A stretch of DNA of 64,000 nucleotides from Pseudoduganella violaceinigra DSM 15887 (GCF_000425385.1 NZ_KE384361.1:64811-128810); one strand, 5' to 3'. Positions 39,328-49,710 are shown, counted from the first letter of the stretch. A program made the numbers and translations. Notes: generated from the letters alone by a model not told the origin.

Positions 39328-39894
39328 ATGGCCCGTCCAAAGAGCGAAGAGAAGAGGTTGCACCTGCTGGAAGCCGCTGCGCAGGCAGTTGCCGAGCGCG
39401 GCGTTGGCGCGCCGACAGCTCTCGTCGCCAAGCTGGCCGGCGTGGCCGAGGGCACTTTGTTCCGCTACTTCCCGACCAAGGAAGCCCTGCTGAACGAGAT
39501 GTACCTGTATATCTGCGAGCAGGGCTGGGAAAGCTTGCGCGATTCCTTCGACCCGTCGCAACCGCTGGTCGAGCGCGCCCGGGTCATCTGGAATGCCCAT
39601 ATCGATTGGGCCTTGGCCCATCCGGTGTGGAACAGGGCCTCGACCCAACTGGCGGTGACCGACATCCTGACGGAAGAAACGCGGGCCGCTGAGACCGCAA
39701 TGTTCCCCGACGTTGGCATGCTCGAGCTGGTGCAATCGGGCGAGATCCTGGCCGGGCACCATCCGCAATATGCGGACGCGCTGTTCCTTGCCATTGCCAA
39801 TGCGACGATTGACTTTGCCATGCGCGAACCCGAGCGGGTGGAGGCTTATAAGGCCAGCGGCTTCATGGCGATCCGTCGCATGTTTCTCGACTAA
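39328..39894 (+). CDS. TetR-family regulator of the RND pump
   Basis: 188-residue TetR-family repressor. The HTH is within residues about 15-60 (ERGVGAPTALVAKLAGVAEGTLFRYFPTKEALLNEMY in shorthand: the recognition helix is GTLFRYFPTK). The C-terminal part is a helical ligand and dimer domain. The start may be ATG 39328 or the in-frame ATG at 39316; neither shows a strong ribosome site. It precedes the adaptor gene on the same strand by 60 bases, where a near copy of its own upstream site occurs, consistent with autoregulation and pump repression, as in AcrR-type systems. Confidence 0.9.
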   Translation: MARPKSEEKRLHLLEAAAQAVAERGVGAPTALVAKLAGVAEGTLFRYFPTKEALLNEMYLYICEQGWESLRDSFDPSQPLVERARVIWNAHIDWALAHPVWNRASTQLAVTDILTEETRAAETAMFPDVGMLELVQSGEILAGHHPQYADALFLAIANATIDFAMREPERVEAYKASGFMAIRRMFLD

Positions 39895-39910
39895 GTTTTT
39901 TTGTTTCTTA

Positions 39911-39924
39911 AATGAGTGATTACT
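39911..39924. promoter_or_regulatory. putative TetR operator, copy 2
   Basis: AATGAGTGATTACT stands 30 bases before the adaptor ATG and differs from copy 1 at a single position. It would let the TetR protein control the efflux operon separately from its own gene. Confidence 0.55.
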
Positions 39925-39954
39925 TGCGTATGTAACGCAATCCCGGAGATTTGA

Positions 39955-41109
39955 ATGAGAAAAGAATTGGTTTTCCTCGCATGTGCGGCAGCGCTGACTG
40001 CCGGATGCGAGTCCCAACAGGCGCCGCAGGGCAAAGCCCCGGCGCCCGAGGTTGGGGTGCACATCGTGCAAGCACGCCCCTTGTCGCTGAATATTGAGCT
40101 GCCGGGCCGTACTGCGGCCTTCATGGTTGCCGAGGTCCGTCCGCAAGTCGGTGGGCTGGTCCAGAAACGGCTGTTTGTCGAAGGTGCCGACGTCAAGGCG
40201 GGAAGCCAGCTGTACCAGATCGATGCCGCAACTTACCTGGCTGCCGTAAACTCGGCCAAGGCTGCCATGCTGCGCGCCGAGGCGAACCTGTTGGCGGCAG
40301 CGCCGAAGGCAAAACGCTATCGGGAACTGTTGGACATCGAAGGCGTCAGCCGCCAGGAATACGATGATGCGGTGGCAGGCGAGGCGCAGGCCCGGGCTGA
40401 AGTGGCGTCCGCCACCGCGGCACTGGAGACGGCGCGCATCAACTTCGACTATACGAAAGTCGAAGCGCCGATTTCCGGCCGCATCGGCCGTTCGAACGTC
40501 ACGCCCGGAGCGCTGGTGACGGCGGGGCAGGAGGCCGCACTGACAATCGTGCAGCAGCTGGATCCGATTTACGTCGACGTCACCCAATCCAGCGAAGAGA
40601 TGCTGCGCCTGAAAAAGCTCGTCGAATCGGGTGCCTTGAAGCAGGCCGGCGGCCAGGCTCGGGTAGTCCTCAAGCTGGCGGATGGCTCGTCCTATGGCCA
40701 TGAAGGCAAACTCCAGTTCTCGGGTTCGAGCGTCGATCCCGGTACCGGCAATGTGGTGCTGCGCGCCATCGTGCCGAACCCGAAGCATGATCTGATGCCG
40801 GGCATGTTCGTGCGCGCGGTGATAGAGAACGGCGTTGACGAGAAGGCTATTAGCGTGCCGCAGCAGGGCGTAACACGCAACCAGAAAGGGGAGCCGACAG
40901 CGCTGGTGCTGAACCAGAAAGGTGTTGTCGAACAGCGCGTGCTCACCACTTCCGGAACGTTGGGCGACCAATGGCTGGTGAAATCCGGCCTGGCCGTTGG
41001 TGACCGCGTGATCGTGGAAGGCCTGCAAAAAGTACAGCCGGGAGCTTCGGCCGTTGCCGCCCAAGCCAGGCCTGCGATCGCCCTGAAGTCCGTCGCCGCG
41101 GCGCGATAA
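39955..41109 (+). CDS. RND efflux periplasmic adaptor (AcrA/MexA-like lipoprotein)
   Basis: 384-residue membrane-fusion protein. The lipobox LTAGC gives a lipidated Cys at residue 18. The lipoyl/hairpin parts contain the typical VRPQVGGLVQKRLFVEGADVK-like start, the long helical hairpin with LLAAAPKAKRYRELLDIEGVS, and the beta-barrel region VPQQGVTRNQKGEPTALVL. It joins the RND pump to the outer-membrane channel. CCGGAG precedes the ATG. The pump gene starts nine bases after the stop. Confidence 0.94.
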   Translation: MRKELVFLACAAALTAGCESQQAPQGKAPAPEVGVHIVQARPLSLNIELPGRTAAFMVAEVRPQVGGLVQKRLFVEGADVKAGSQLYQIDAATYLAAVNSAKAAMLRAEANLLAAAPKAKRYRELLDIEGVSRQEYDDAVAGEAQARAEVASATAALETARINFDYTKVEAPISGRIGRSNVTPGALVTAGQEAALTIVQQLDPIYVDVTQSSEEMLRLKKLVESGALKQAGGQARVVLKLADGSSYGHEGKLQFSGSSVDPGTGNVVLRAIVPNPKHDLMPGMFVRAVIENGVDEKAISVPQQGVTRNQKGEPTALVLNQKGVVEQRVLTTSGTLGDQWLVKSGLAVGDRVIVEGLQKVQPGASAVAAQARPAIALKSVAAAR

Positions 41110-41118
41110 GGAGCAGAA

Positions 41119-44100
41119 ATGGCTAGATTCTTCATCCATCGGCCCATTTTCTCGTGGGTTATTGCGATTGTCATCATGCTCGCGGGCCTGCTGGCGATTC
41201 AGACGCTGCCTGTTTCACAGTATCCCGATATCGCACCGCCATCGATCCAGATCGCGGGTATCTACCCCGGCGCCTCGGCCAAGACGGTGGAAGATTCGGT
41301 GACCCAGGTCATCGAGCAGAAAATGAAGGGCATAGATGGGCTGCGTAACATGACTTCCAGCTCGGACGCGACTGGCGGCATCAGTATTGCACTGAACTTC
41401 AAGACCGGTACGGATCCCGATATCGCCCAAGTCCAGGTTCAGAACAAGCTCGCGCTGGCGACACCTTTGCTGCCTGCGGAAGTGACGCAGCAGGGCCTGG
41501 TGGTGTCCAAGGCGACCAACAGCTTCCTGCTCATTCTCGGATTCGTTTCCGGGGATGGCAGCATGAATAATGCAGACCTGGACGACTATATCGCATCCAG
41601 CGTGGTGGAACCGCTGTCACGTATCGAAGGCGTGGGCGAGGTTCAGCATTTCGGTACACAGTATGCGATGCGTATCTGGCTCGATCCGGCGAAGCTGGAG
41701 AGCTATCGAATGACTCCAGCCGACGTGATTGCATCGATCAAAGGCCAGAACACGGAAGTATCGGCCGGTGAACTTGGCGGTGCGCCTGCTGTGCGCGGCC
41801 AGCAGCTAAATGCGGCGGTGAGCGCGCAGAGCCGCCTGCAGACTTCGGAGCAATTCGGCGGCATCCTGCTCAAGACCCAGTCTAACGGCGCCACCGTTTA
41901 CTTGCGCGATGTGGCAAAGATCGAGCTGGGCGGCGAAAACTATGTGAGCGTCGTGCGCTTCAACGGCAAGCCGGCAGCAGGGCTGGCAATCAAGCTTGCC
42001 ACCGGCGCCAACGCGCTGTCGACCGCGAATGCGGTCAAGGCCAAGCTGGCGGAAATGGAACCGTTCTTCCCGAAAGGCGTAAAGGCGCAGCTTGCGTTCG
42101 ACACCACGCCGTTCGTGGAAATCTCGATCCATGAAGTGATAAAGACGCTTCTGGAAGCGATCGTGCTGGTGTTCCTGGTGATGTACCTATTCCTGCAGAA
42201 CTTCCGCGCAACGCTGATTCCGACCATGGCGGTACCGGTCGTCCTGCTGGGCACGTTCGGCGTGCTGGCGGCAATGGGCTACTCCATCAATACCCTGACC
42301 ATGTTCGCGTTGGTGCTGGCGATCGGCCTGCTGGTGGACGATGCCATCGTCGTGGTCGAAAACGTGGAGCGCGTCATGGCGGAAGAGGGCTTGTCGCCGA
42401 AGGAGGCAACGCTGAAGTCGATGGGACAGATATCCGGCGCCCTGGTCGGCATCGGCATGGTGATTTCCGCCGTCTTTGTCCCAATGGCCTTCATGAGCGG
42501 TTCCACAGGCGTTATCTACCGCCAGTTCTCGGTGACGATTGTTTCCGCCATGGTGCTGTCGGTGTTGGTGGCGATGGTGTTCACGCCGGCACTGTGTGCA
42601 ACCTTCCTGAAACCGGGCGCCCACGTAGCCGATAAAGGCTTCTTTGGCTGGTTCAACCGCAAATTCGACCGCGGCAATGAGAAGTACCAGGGCGTGGTGG
42701 GTAAGCTGATCCATCGCACCGGGAAAACGATGGTGGTGTATGCAGCACTGCTTGGCGCGCTGGGCTTTGCATTCTCTCGCGTACCATCCGCCTTCCTGCC
42801 GGAGGAAGACCAGGGCGTCCTGTTCACCGCGATCCAGCTTCCTTCCGGCGCAACCCAGGAGCGCACCGTAAAGACCATTGAAGAAGTCGAAAACTACTTC
42901 TTTACCAAGGAAAAAGCGAATGTGGAATCTGTGCTTTCCGTCGCAGGCTTCTCCTTTGGCGGCAATGGGCAGAACAATGGCATGGCCTTCGTCAAGCTGA
43001 AGGACTGGAAGGAGCGCCCGGGCATTGAGAACCACTCCGCCTACATCGGCTGGAGGGCCTTGGAAGCGATGATGAATTCGCGCGACGCGATGGTCTACAC
43101 GTTCTCGCCACCCGCAGTGATGGAGCTGGGCAATGCAGGCGGCTTCGACCTGCAGCTGATCGACCGCGCCAACCTGGGCCACGCCGCGATGATGGCGGCG
43201 CGCGACCAGCTGCTTTCGATGGCGGCCGCGAATCCGAAGCTGGTGGGCGTGCGACCGAACGGGCAGGAAGACACGCCGCAATACAAGATCACGATCGACC
43301 AGCAAAAGGCTGCGGCGCTTGGCCTTGATGTCTCTGAAATCAACCAGGTGCTGTCGGTTGGTTGGGGCTCGGCCTATGTCAATGATTTCATCGACCGCGG
43401 CCGCGTAAAGAAAGTGTTCCTGCAGGGTGCCGCCGAGTCGCGCATGCTGCCGGAGGACATGCAGAAATGGTCGGTTCGCAACAAGGAAGGGCAGATGGTG
43501 CCGTTCTCCGCCTTCGCAACCGGAGAATGGGTCAGCGCCTCGCCCCGGCTTGAGCGCTTCAATGGCAGCTCGTCGCTGAATATCCAGGGCGGTGCTGCGC
43601 CGGGCGTGAGTTCCGGCGACGCCATGCTGGAAATGGAGCGGATGATCGCCAAGCTGCCGAAAGGCGTAGGCTACGAATGGACCGGCATGTCACTGGAGGA
43701 ACGAGAATCCGGTTCGCAGACCACGTTGCTGTACACCCTGTCGTTCCTGATCGTCTTCCTGTGCCTGGCCGCGTTGTATGAAAGCTGGTCGGTACCGTTC
43801 TCCGTGATGCTGGTTGTTCCCCTCGGGATTATCGGTGCGGTGCTCGCAACCTGGGGTGTCGGGTTGGCGAACGATATCTATTTCAAGGTTGGGCTGCTGA
43901 CCGTCGTCGGCCTGTCTGCCAAGAACGCGATCCTGATCGTGGAGTTTGCCAAGGAACTTCAGGACGCGGGCCGGGACCTGCGTGAAGCGACCTTAATAGC
44001 AGTCAAGATGCGCCTGCGTCCTATCCTGATGACGTCGATCGCATTTGGGCTGGGTGTGTTGCCCCTGGCTTTGGCCACTGGCGCCGGCTCCGGCGCGCAG

Positions 44101-44253
44101 GTAGCCATTGGCTTCGGAGTTTTGGGCGGCATGCTGACGGCAACCTTCCTTGGAATCTTCTTTGTCCCGGTGTTCTTCGTGCTGGTGCGGGGCTGGTTCG
44201 GCAGGAAAGCGCCGAAGCAAGCGGACGTAAATGTTTTGGAAACGATGCAATGA
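41119..44253 (+). CDS. RND efflux transporter, HAE1 family (AcrB/MexB-like)
   Basis: 1044-residue inner-membrane pump. The first helix begins [14 protein letters not shown], and the proton-relay pair is present in [18 protein letters not shown]. The hallmark [18 protein letters not shown] is near residue 935. Two large periplasmic loops and 12 helices are expected. Length and ordering match HAE1 drug-exporting pumps; the substrate range cannot be read. AAGGAG lies before the ATG. Its stop overlaps the channel-gene start (ATGA). Confidence 0.96.
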   Translation: MARFFIHRPIFSWVIAIVIMLAGLLAIQTLPVSQYPDIAPPSIQIAGIYPGASAKTVEDSVTQVIEQKMKGIDGLRNMTSSSDATGGISIALNFKTGTDPDIAQVQVQNKLALATPLLPAEVTQQGLVVSKATNSFLLILGFVSGDGSMNNADLDDYIASSVVEPLSRIEGVGEVQHFGTQYAMRIWLDPAKLESYRMTPADVIASIKGQNTEVSAGELGGAPAVRGQQLNAAVSAQSRLQTSEQFGGILLKTQSNGATVYLRDVAKIELGGENYVSVVRFNGKPAAGLAIKLATGANALSTANAVKAKLAEMEPFFPKGVKAQLAFDTTPFVEISIHEVIKTLLEAIVLVFLVMYLFLQNFRATLIPTMAVPVVLLGTFGVLAAMGYSINTLTMFALVLAIGLLVDDAIVVVENVERVMAEEGLSPKEATLKSMGQISGALVGIGMVISAVFVPMAFMSGSTGVIYRQFSVTIVSAMVLSVLVAMVFTPALCATFLKPGAHVADKGFFGWFNRKFDRGNEKYQGVVGKLIHRTGKTMVVYAALLGALGFAFSRVPSAFLPEEDQGVLFTAIQLPSGATQERTVKTIEEVENYFFTKEKANVESVLSVAGFSFGGNGQNNGMAFVKLKDWKERPGIENHSAYIGWRALEAMMNSRDAMVYTFSPPAVMELGNAGGFDLQLIDRANLGHAAMMAARDQLLSMAAANPKLVGVRPNGQEDTPQYKITIDQQKAAALGLDVSEINQVLSVGWGSAYVNDFIDRGRVKKVFLQGAAESRMLPEDMQKWSVRNKEGQMVPFSAFATGEWVSASPRLERFNGSSSLNIQGGAAPGVSSGDAMLEMERMIAKLPKGVGYEWTGMSLEERESGSQTTLLYTLSFLIVFLCLAALYESWSVPFSVMLVVPLGIIGAVLATWGVGLANDIYFKVGLLTVVGLSAKNAILIVEFAKELQDAGRDLREATLIAVKMRLRPILMTSIAFGLGVLPLALATGAGSGAQVAIGFGVLGGMLTATFLGIFFVPVFFVLVRGWFGRKAPKQADVNVLETMQ

Positions 44254-45659
44254 ATAAGTCCCTGATAGCTATTACTGTTGCTGCAATCCTGGCCGGTTGC
44301 AGCCTGGCCCCGGCCCACAAGCGGCCCGACTTGCCGGTGACGCAGCAGTGGCCTGCTGGCGAAGCCTATAAGCCTGCCTCACCGTTGGCCGAGAAGCGTT
44401 CCGCATCCGAATTTGGCTGGCGCGACTTCATCGGGAACGAGCGCCTGGCGCAGGTGATCCAACTCGCGCTGGACAACAATCGCGACCTGCGCGTATCGGC
44501 CCTGAATATTGAAAAGGCACGCGCACAGCATGGTGTGGTTCGCGCAGAACGCCTGCCGCACCTGAACGCAAGCGTTGGCCAGACGGCTCAGCGTGTCGCG
44601 GGCAGGCAATCTTCGGACGGGAAGGGCTATATCACCCGCCAATACAGTGCGGGACTTGGCATCCCAGCCTTTGAACTCGACTTCTTCGGCCGCGTGAAGA
44701 GCATGTCCGAGGCTTCCTTGCAGCAGTATCTGGGCACGGAAGAAGCGCGCCGCGCCCAGCAAATCAGTCTGGTGGCCGAGGTGGCGAATGCCTGGCTCAC
44801 GCTCGCGGCCGACCAGGAACGCCTGCGCCTGGCGCTCGACACGCTGAAAAACCAGCAGATCACCTATGAACTGGCCAAGCGCCGCTTCGAATCGGGCGCC
44901 ACGTCCGGGCTCGACATGTATGAGTCGCAAAGCAGCGCCGAAGCCGCCCGCAACGATGCCGCGATCTTCCGCGCACAGGTGGCCGCCGATGAAAACGCCT
45001 TGATCCTGTTGGCAGGAACACGGGTGCCGGCAGCGCTCCTGCCCCAAGGTTCGCTGCAAGCGGCAACCAGCATCGCGGACTTGCCGGAGGGCGTCCCTTC
45101 CGATGTCCTGCTGCGGCGTCCGGACGTGGTGGAAGCCGAACGTACTTTGCAGGCGGCCAATGCGAATATTGGCGTCGCTCGTGCCGCATTCTTTCCCAGC
45201 GTTTCGCTGACCGCCTTTGCCGGCAGTGCCAGTAACGAGCTTTCGGGCCTGTTCAAGGCCGGCACAGGAAGCTGGAGCTTCGCCCCGCAACTGAACCTGC
45301 CGATTTTCGCGGGCGGAGCCAACCGGGCGAATCTGGAGATTGCACGTGCCAATCGCGACATTTCGGTTGCCCAGTATGAAAAGGCAATCCAACTGGCATT
45401 CCGCGAAGTCGCCGATGCCTTGGCCGAACGTGGCACACTGGATGAACGGCTCGCGTCGCAGATATCACAGGCCGAGGCAGCGGAGAAAAGCTTCCGCATC
45501 CATGAAGCCCGCTACCAGAAGGGCGCCGAGTCCTACCTGAATGCGCTGGTTTCGCAGCGGACCCTCTACAGTACCCAGCAAGGCTTGATCAGCGCACGAC
45601 TCGCCAAGGCGAGCAACCAGGTCACCTTATACAAAGTACTGGGTGGCGGATGGAAATAG
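44250..45659 (+). CDS. outer-membrane efflux channel lipoprotein (OprM/NodT-like)
   Basis: 469-residue outer-membrane factor. The lipobox LAGC lipidates Cys17. Two repeated OEP domains carry the YxxG- and L-rich periplasmic helices, including [20 protein letters not shown] early and the second repeat [20 protein letters not shown]. This forms the trimeric channel that completes the tripartite pump. Its start overlaps the pump stop, and the next gene begins within its last ten bases. Confidence 0.94.
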   Translation: MNKSLIAITVAAILAGCSLAPAHKRPDLPVTQQWPAGEAYKPASPLAEKRSASEFGWRDFIGNERLAQVIQLALDNNRDLRVSALNIEKARAQHGVVRAERLPHLNASVGQTAQRVAGRQSSDGKGYITRQYSAGLGIPAFELDFFGRVKSMSEASLQQYLGTEEARRAQQISLVAEVANAWLTLAADQERLRLALDTLKNQQITYELAKRRFESGATSGLDMYESQSSAEAARNDAAIFRAQVAADENALILLAGTRVPAALLPQGSLQAATSIADLPEGVPSDVLLRRPDVVEAERTLQAANANIGVARAAFFPSVSLTAFAGSASNELSGLFKAGTGSWSFAPQLNLPIFAGGANRANLEIARANRDISVAQYEKAIQLAFREVADALAERGTLDERLASQISQAEAAEKSFRIHEARYQKGAESYLNALVSQRTLYSTQQGLISARLAKASNQVTLYKVLGGGWK

Positions 45660-46247
45660 GCGGAGGCCGCGGCCGGCGCGATGGCTTGGTGCGGCGCGAG
45701 TTGATTCTGTCCTGTGCTTTGCAGCTGTTCTCGAAGAACGGATATGAGAAGACCACGGTGCGGGCGATCGCCCGCGCGTCGAAATCGAACCTGGCGTCGA
45801 TCTACTACCACTTCGGGGACAAGGCTGGCCTGTACGAGTCGGCGGTTGGGGAGACGCTGGCGCGCCGCCGGTATCCCGTTACCGCCTTTGACTAATGCTG
45901 GATTCTCGCTCGCGGAATCGTTACGCGCGTACTTTGAAGAACGTCTCGCTCCTCTGGGGGAAAGCGAGGACTACAGGATGGCGCTGCGGCTCAGGGAGGG
46001 GGAGCCAGGGGCAAGGCAGGAGGCCGGCGTTCTTGAACGCTTGCTTGGCGTCCTGCAAAGACACTGTCGTAAGGGCAGTGAAGATCAAGTATTATGGCTG
46101 CTTGCGGTCGCGGTAACTGGGATGGCAGACCAGTTGCAGCGAGAGATACCTGACCGCACCGGCGTCAATGCGGACATGCTGCGTCGTTGGTCGGCCAGCC
46201 TGTGTAAATTCGCACTGTCCATGGTGCGCGATGCGGAAACTGTATGA
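45650..46247 (+). pseudogene. second TetR-family regulator, interrupted by a +1 frameshift
   Basis: The first frame (from ATG 45650) gives a TetR DNA-binding domain: LILSCALQLFSKNGYEKTTV, then NLASIYYHFGDKAGLYESAV. It stops at TAA 45893-45895 after YPVTAFD. The next frame continues at once with NAGFSLAESLRAYFEERL and a normal helical TetR C-terminal domain through 46247. Skipping the single T at about 45893 (GAC-T-AAT) restores one frame. The ends overlap the channel gene and the AI-2E gene start, showing that the locus once fitted this operon exactly. It is probably a mutation or an assembly error. Confidence 0.75.
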
Positions 46248-48022
46248 AAGTGAATTTCGCCGTTACGACGGCTTGTGTGCTTGGCCTCCTGTATTTTGGC
46301 AAGGAAGTATTGCAGCCTGTTGTGACGGCACTGGTGCTTAGCCTGGCGCTGGCGCCGCTGATTCGCGCCATGGCGACGCTCGGTCTCTCTCGGGTGAATG
46401 CGATGTTCGGCGCGTTGGCGCTGGTGATCGTGGTCTTTGCCGGCACCTTCGCAGTGCTCGGGGCAAATGTCCTCGCGCTGACCTCCGACCTGCCGCAATA
46501 CAGTGCCGAAATCCGTTCCAAGACCAAATCCCTGGAGTCCTTGGTCCAGCATCCCCTGGCCCGACTTGCTCCGCAGCTGCTGGAAGAAACCCCGGCCGCG
46601 AACCGGCTCGAGGCGGGCCCACGGCCAGTGCCGGTCGAAATTCATGAACACGCCAGCACCAGCGATTCCGTTGCAAAAGCCATCGGCGTTGTTTCCGGCC
46701 CGCTGGGCGAAGCCTTCCTGGTGCTGGTGCTGTTGATTTTCATCCTGCTCGACCGCGAAAACCTGCGTGACCGGGTCTTGCGCCTGGTCGGGCAGAGCGA
46801 AGTCAGTCGCACCATCAAAGGCCTTGAAGATGCGGCGGAGGGCGTTTCGCGCTTCTTCTTCACGCAATTGGTGCTCAACGTGACCTTTGGTGTCGTCATC
46901 ACGTTTGCTCTTTGGCTGATCGGCATTCCGCATGCCGCATTGTGGGGCGCACTTTGCGCCGCGCTGCGCTTCGTTCCCTACATCGGCGCCTTGATCGCAG
47001 GTGCATCGATCGCCCTGTTTGCCGCTGCGGTAGAACCGGGATGGACGCTGGCGATATACGCCGTCGTCCTGTTCCTGTCGCTGGAACTGGTGGTGGCGCA
47101 TGTGATCGAGCCGCGCGTTTATGGCCAAAGCGTAGGCATGTCGCCGCTCGCCGTGATTGTCTCCGCCATGTTCTGGGGCGCGATCTGGGGCCCGCTTGGC
47201 CTGCTTCTTTCCACACCCCTGACGTTGTGCATCGTGGTCGCGGGCCGCTACATCAAAGGGCTGGAACCGATCAGTATTCTATTCGCCGAGGCGCCCAACT
47301 CGAACCACGCGCAACGCTTCCAGAGCCGCGCCCTGAGCGGCGAGGCCGATGCGATCATCGAGGATGCGCGGGCCTTCCTGCGCAAATCGACCCTGGCGCG
47401 ATACTGCGACAAGGTGCTGATTCCGGGGATGGCGCTGGCAAGTTCGGATCTCTTAAGCGGCCAGGAAGTGCGTTTGCGGGCAACCGTCGCCATGGTTGCC
47501 GATACGCTTGCCGCCGGGCAGTCGCAAGGGAGGTCGCGCCGTCACCGCGTCTCCATGCTGAACGAGAACATCGGTGCGCACTTACGCCACAAGCGCCAAC
47601 AGAAGCTGGGGCGCTGGCAAGGATCGCTCGATGTTCCGGCCCGCTCGGTCATTTTGTGCACGGCAATGCCCGAGGTGCGGGAGGAGTTCCTGAGCGAACT
47701 GCTCGTACTGGTTTTCCGTGAAGCGGGCCTCGATGCGCGCAGTTTCATCCTGAGTGAACAGCAGGAGGAAGACGAACATCCCGGTGCAGACAAGCTGATT
47801 TTCTGCGTGTTCGTCGTCTATCCACTCAAAAGCGATCTTGCTGCATGGTGCCACGCACTAGAAGAAATGCGCTTGGCTTTGCCGGATATTCCGGTGGTGA
47901 CCATCGTGCCACTTGGCGGTGGCGGCAGTGAAACCGAGGCGGTCGCCAAGCGCGTCGACCTGGTGTTGCAATCCTATGAAGAGGCTTTGGCCTTCGTTAC
48001 ACCCGGTAAAACTAAGGAATAG
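46244..48022 (+). CDS. AI-2E-family transporter with a long cytosolic C-terminal extension
   Basis: 592-residue membrane protein. The first about 350 residues are the AI-2E/PerM fold of roughly eight helices, with DRENLRDRVLRLVG and the WGPLGLLLSTPLTLCIVV segment typical of the family. The rest, about 235 residues, is soluble and does not resemble the membrane domain; it includes VTIVPLGGGGSETE and Glu-rich stretches. Members move AI-2 or other small molecules, or ions; the role here is unknown. The ATGA overlap with the tetR remnant ties it to the efflux operon. The extension has no domain that I recognise. Confidence 0.87.
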   Translation: MKVNFAVTTACVLGLLYFGKEVLQPVVTALVLSLALAPLIRAMATLGLSRVNAMFGALALVIVVFAGTFAVLGANVLALTSDLPQYSAEIRSKTKSLESLVQHPLARLAPQLLEETPAANRLEAGPRPVPVEIHEHASTSDSVAKAIGVVSGPLGEAFLVLVLLIFILLDRENLRDRVLRLVGQSEVSRTIKGLEDAAEGVSRFFFTQLVLNVTFGVVITFALWLIGIPHAALWGALCAALRFVPYIGALIAGASIALFAAAVEPGWTLAIYAVVLFLSLELVVAHVIEPRVYGQSVGMSPLAVIVSAMFWGAIWGPLGLLLSTPLTLCIVVAGRYIKGLEPISILFAEAPNSNHAQRFQSRALSGEADAIIEDARAFLRKSTLARYCDKVLIPGMALASSDLLSGQEVRLRATVAMVADTLAAGQSQGRSRRHRVSMLNENIGAHLRHKRQQKLGRWQGSLDVPARSVILCTAMPEVREEFLSELLVLVFREAGLDARSFILSEQQEEDEHPGADKLIFCVFVVYPLKSDLAAWCHALEEMRLALPDIPVVTIVPLGGGGSETEAVAKRVDLVLQSYEEALAFVTPGKTKE

Positions 48023-48044
48023 GCAGCCAGCGGCCAGTGCGATG

Positions 48045-48557
48045 TCACGCGGCTTTGATATTTTTCGGCGCTGGCTGGAGCGCCGCGATATCCGCTCGCA
48101 CTTTAAGTACATCGGGCACCATCTTGTATCGCAAAGTAGTGTAGCCGGCAGCCGCAAGCATTTGGTCCCGAGCTGCATCTTGATTCACTTTGCTGAGATG
48201 GCTGGAGTCGTCGAGCTCAATAATCGCAAGAACCTCAAATGACTTGGTACAAATAACGAAATCGGCGATCTTGCGGTCAAAGCGATTCCGAGTACCCATG
48301 TCTTTTGCTGTAAGCAGTGCGGAAAAGGCCACCTGCGCTAACACTACGTGATCCGGAAATGCCTGTGTTAGCCGGAAATACATCGGTTGTTCGTTTTCGG
48401 TGAGCGGCGCTTTGCGAGTGATCTTTCCAAGGCCTCGCTTCGCTTTCTTTTGCGTGGACAGGATAGCGCCAAGAACTCCAAGCGCAAAAACGATGAGGAA
48501 GGTGGTCAAGAACAGCGATTTCAACTCTGGCTCCACAAATGGAAAAGGGATGCGCAT
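48045..48557 (-). CDS. DUF2726 domain protein with N-terminal membrane anchor
   Basis: 170-residue protein. A hydrophobic segment (about residues 14-33, FLTTFLIVFALGVLGAIL) is followed by a DUF2726 domain, a restriction-endonuclease-like fold; FDRKIADFVICTKSFEVLAIIELDDSSH provides the usual Asp, the E-x-D and following residues. The nuclease-like residues appear present, but DUF2726 activity is unproven. It is convergent with the AI-2E gene with 22 bases between. Confidence 0.8.
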   Translation of the reverse strand: MRIPFPFVEPELKSLFLTTFLIVFALGVLGAILSTQKKAKRGLGKITRKAPLTENEQPMYFRLTQAFPDHVVLAQVAFSALLTAKDMGTRNRFDRKIADFVICTKSFEVLAIIELDDSSHLSKVNQDAARDQMLAAAGYTTLRYKMVPDVLKVRADIAALQPAPKNIKAA

Positions 48558-48635
48558 AGTGCCAGAATGAACTGCGCCAAAGTCTATCCAATCGTCACAA
48601 CGAAACTCCGCCCGGTTGGGGCGGAGCTGCGGGTA

Positions 48636-49613
48636 TTATGCAGTTGGCAGGCAATTCAGGCTACCCAGCGTGCGCGCCAGGGCGGTTTCCAGTGGGGTGT
48701 TCGGTTCGGTACCCAGAATCTGGCGCAGTTGCTGGTTATCCATCCGGACGGCACTTTGCCACAGGTAGCGCATTTCCATCATTTCGCGCAGGGTTTCGTT
48801 AAACGGCGCGATCAGCCGAATCATCCACCATGGGAAGGCTTTCAGTTTCGGCGCTTTGGCGCCGTGGGATTCGACCACACGCTGGATTGCGCGGCCAAAC
48901 TCGGTGCCGTCGCGGTCCCAGTAGCCCTCCATATGGTAGCTGGCAAATGCAGGCAGTTTTTCTCGTACGTCCAGCAGCGAAATCATGGTCGCGGCGACAT
49001 CCGGCAGGTACGCATACTGGTGGCCGACGCCAGGCGCACTTGGCAGTTTGACTTCCGAAGGAACTTCGCCGGGACGGATCATGCCCTGCGACAGCCAGTT
49101 GTTACGCGCCCCAGGACCGAAAAAGTCACCGGCACGCACTACAATCACCCGGACTTTCAGGCGTTCGGTCGCGTCGCGCAGGCGCTTTTCCATTTCTGCG
49201 CGAATCTTCCCCTTGCGGGTCAGGGGACGCTGTGGGGAGTCTTCATGCAGCAGCGGGAAGGCATCCGGACCGTAGTTATAAACGGTACCCGGCAGCACGA
49301 TGGTGGCGCCTTGCGCAGCGGCTGCCGCAATCGAGTTGTCGATCATTGGCAGCACCTGCTGGCCCCAGCCTCGATAGCCAGGTGGATTCACGGCGTGGAC
49401 AATCACCGCGCAGCCTTCGGCCGCTTGGCTGACGTCTTGCGCATTCATCGCGTCGCCTTCGATCCATTCGACGTCGCCGGAGTGGCGGCTCGGAACGCCG
49501 AGGCCGCGCTTCAATGCCCGTACTTTCCAGCCTTGCGCTACCAGCTGGCGCAGCATTTCGCCGCCGATGCCGCCACTTGGGCCAAGAACCAGTGCTGTTT
49601 GATTTGCTTTCAT
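48636..49613 (-). CDS. NAD(P)-dependent epimerase/dehydratase-like oxidoreductase
   Basis: 325-residue extended-SDR protein. The Rossmann motif VLGPSGGIGGEML is at residues about 8-20. The usual catalytic YxxxK is not obvious, though the VYNYG segment provides a Tyr. The sequence DFFGPGARNN is typical of this branch. Substrate unknown. GGAGC precedes the chosen ATG at 49613; a further 14 codons upstream are open. It diverges from the LysR gene at 49709; in such pairs the regulator often controls the divergent enzyme. Confidence 0.86.
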   Translation of the reverse strand: MKANQTALVLGPSGGIGGEMLRQLVAQGWKVRALKRGLGVPSRHSGDVEWIEGDAMNAQDVSQAAEGCAVIVHAVNPPGYRGWGQQVLPMIDNSIAAAAAQGATIVLPGTVYNYGPDAFPLLHEDSPQRPLTRKGKIRAEMEKRLRDATERLKVRVIVVRAGDFFGPGARNNWLSQGMIRPGEVPSEVKLPSAPGVGHQYAYLPDVAATMISLLDVREKLPAFASYHMEGYWDRDGTEFGRAIQRVVESHGAKAPKLKAFPWWMIRLIAPFNETLREMMEMRYLWQSAVRMDNQQLRQILGTEPNTPLETALARTLGSLNCLPTA

Positions 49614-49696
49614 GCTTTGCTCCGTAAAGTTGACTATGGAGCAAATTATGGGCAAACTTCGACCAAACGAAAATCCTCTAAATATTTGCAGTCGCT

Positions 49697-49710
49697 ATAC
49701 AAATTTGTAT
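49697..49710. promoter_or_regulatory. 14-bp palindrome overlapping the LysR start codon
   Basis: ATACAAATTTGTAT is a perfect inverted repeat (ATACAAA and TTTGTAT). It covers the first two bases of the ATG at 49709 and lies in the about 95-base divergent region shared with the epimerase-like gene. It is a candidate operator for the adjacent LysR protein, which could repress its own translation or transcription there. Confidence 0.45.

Noticed and set aside
45880-45900. Programmed +1 frameshifting in the second tetR
   Set aside because: The context around the TAA does not resemble the prfB-type CUU-UGA slip with upstream ribosome-site-like element, so a simple insertion or sequence error is the better reading.
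48024-48077. Inverted repeat CAGCCAGCG and CGCTGGCTG as a terminator between the AI-2E and DUF2726 genes
   Set aside because: The 36-base loop and lack of a T run make it weak; it also overlaps the coding end of the DUF2726 gene.
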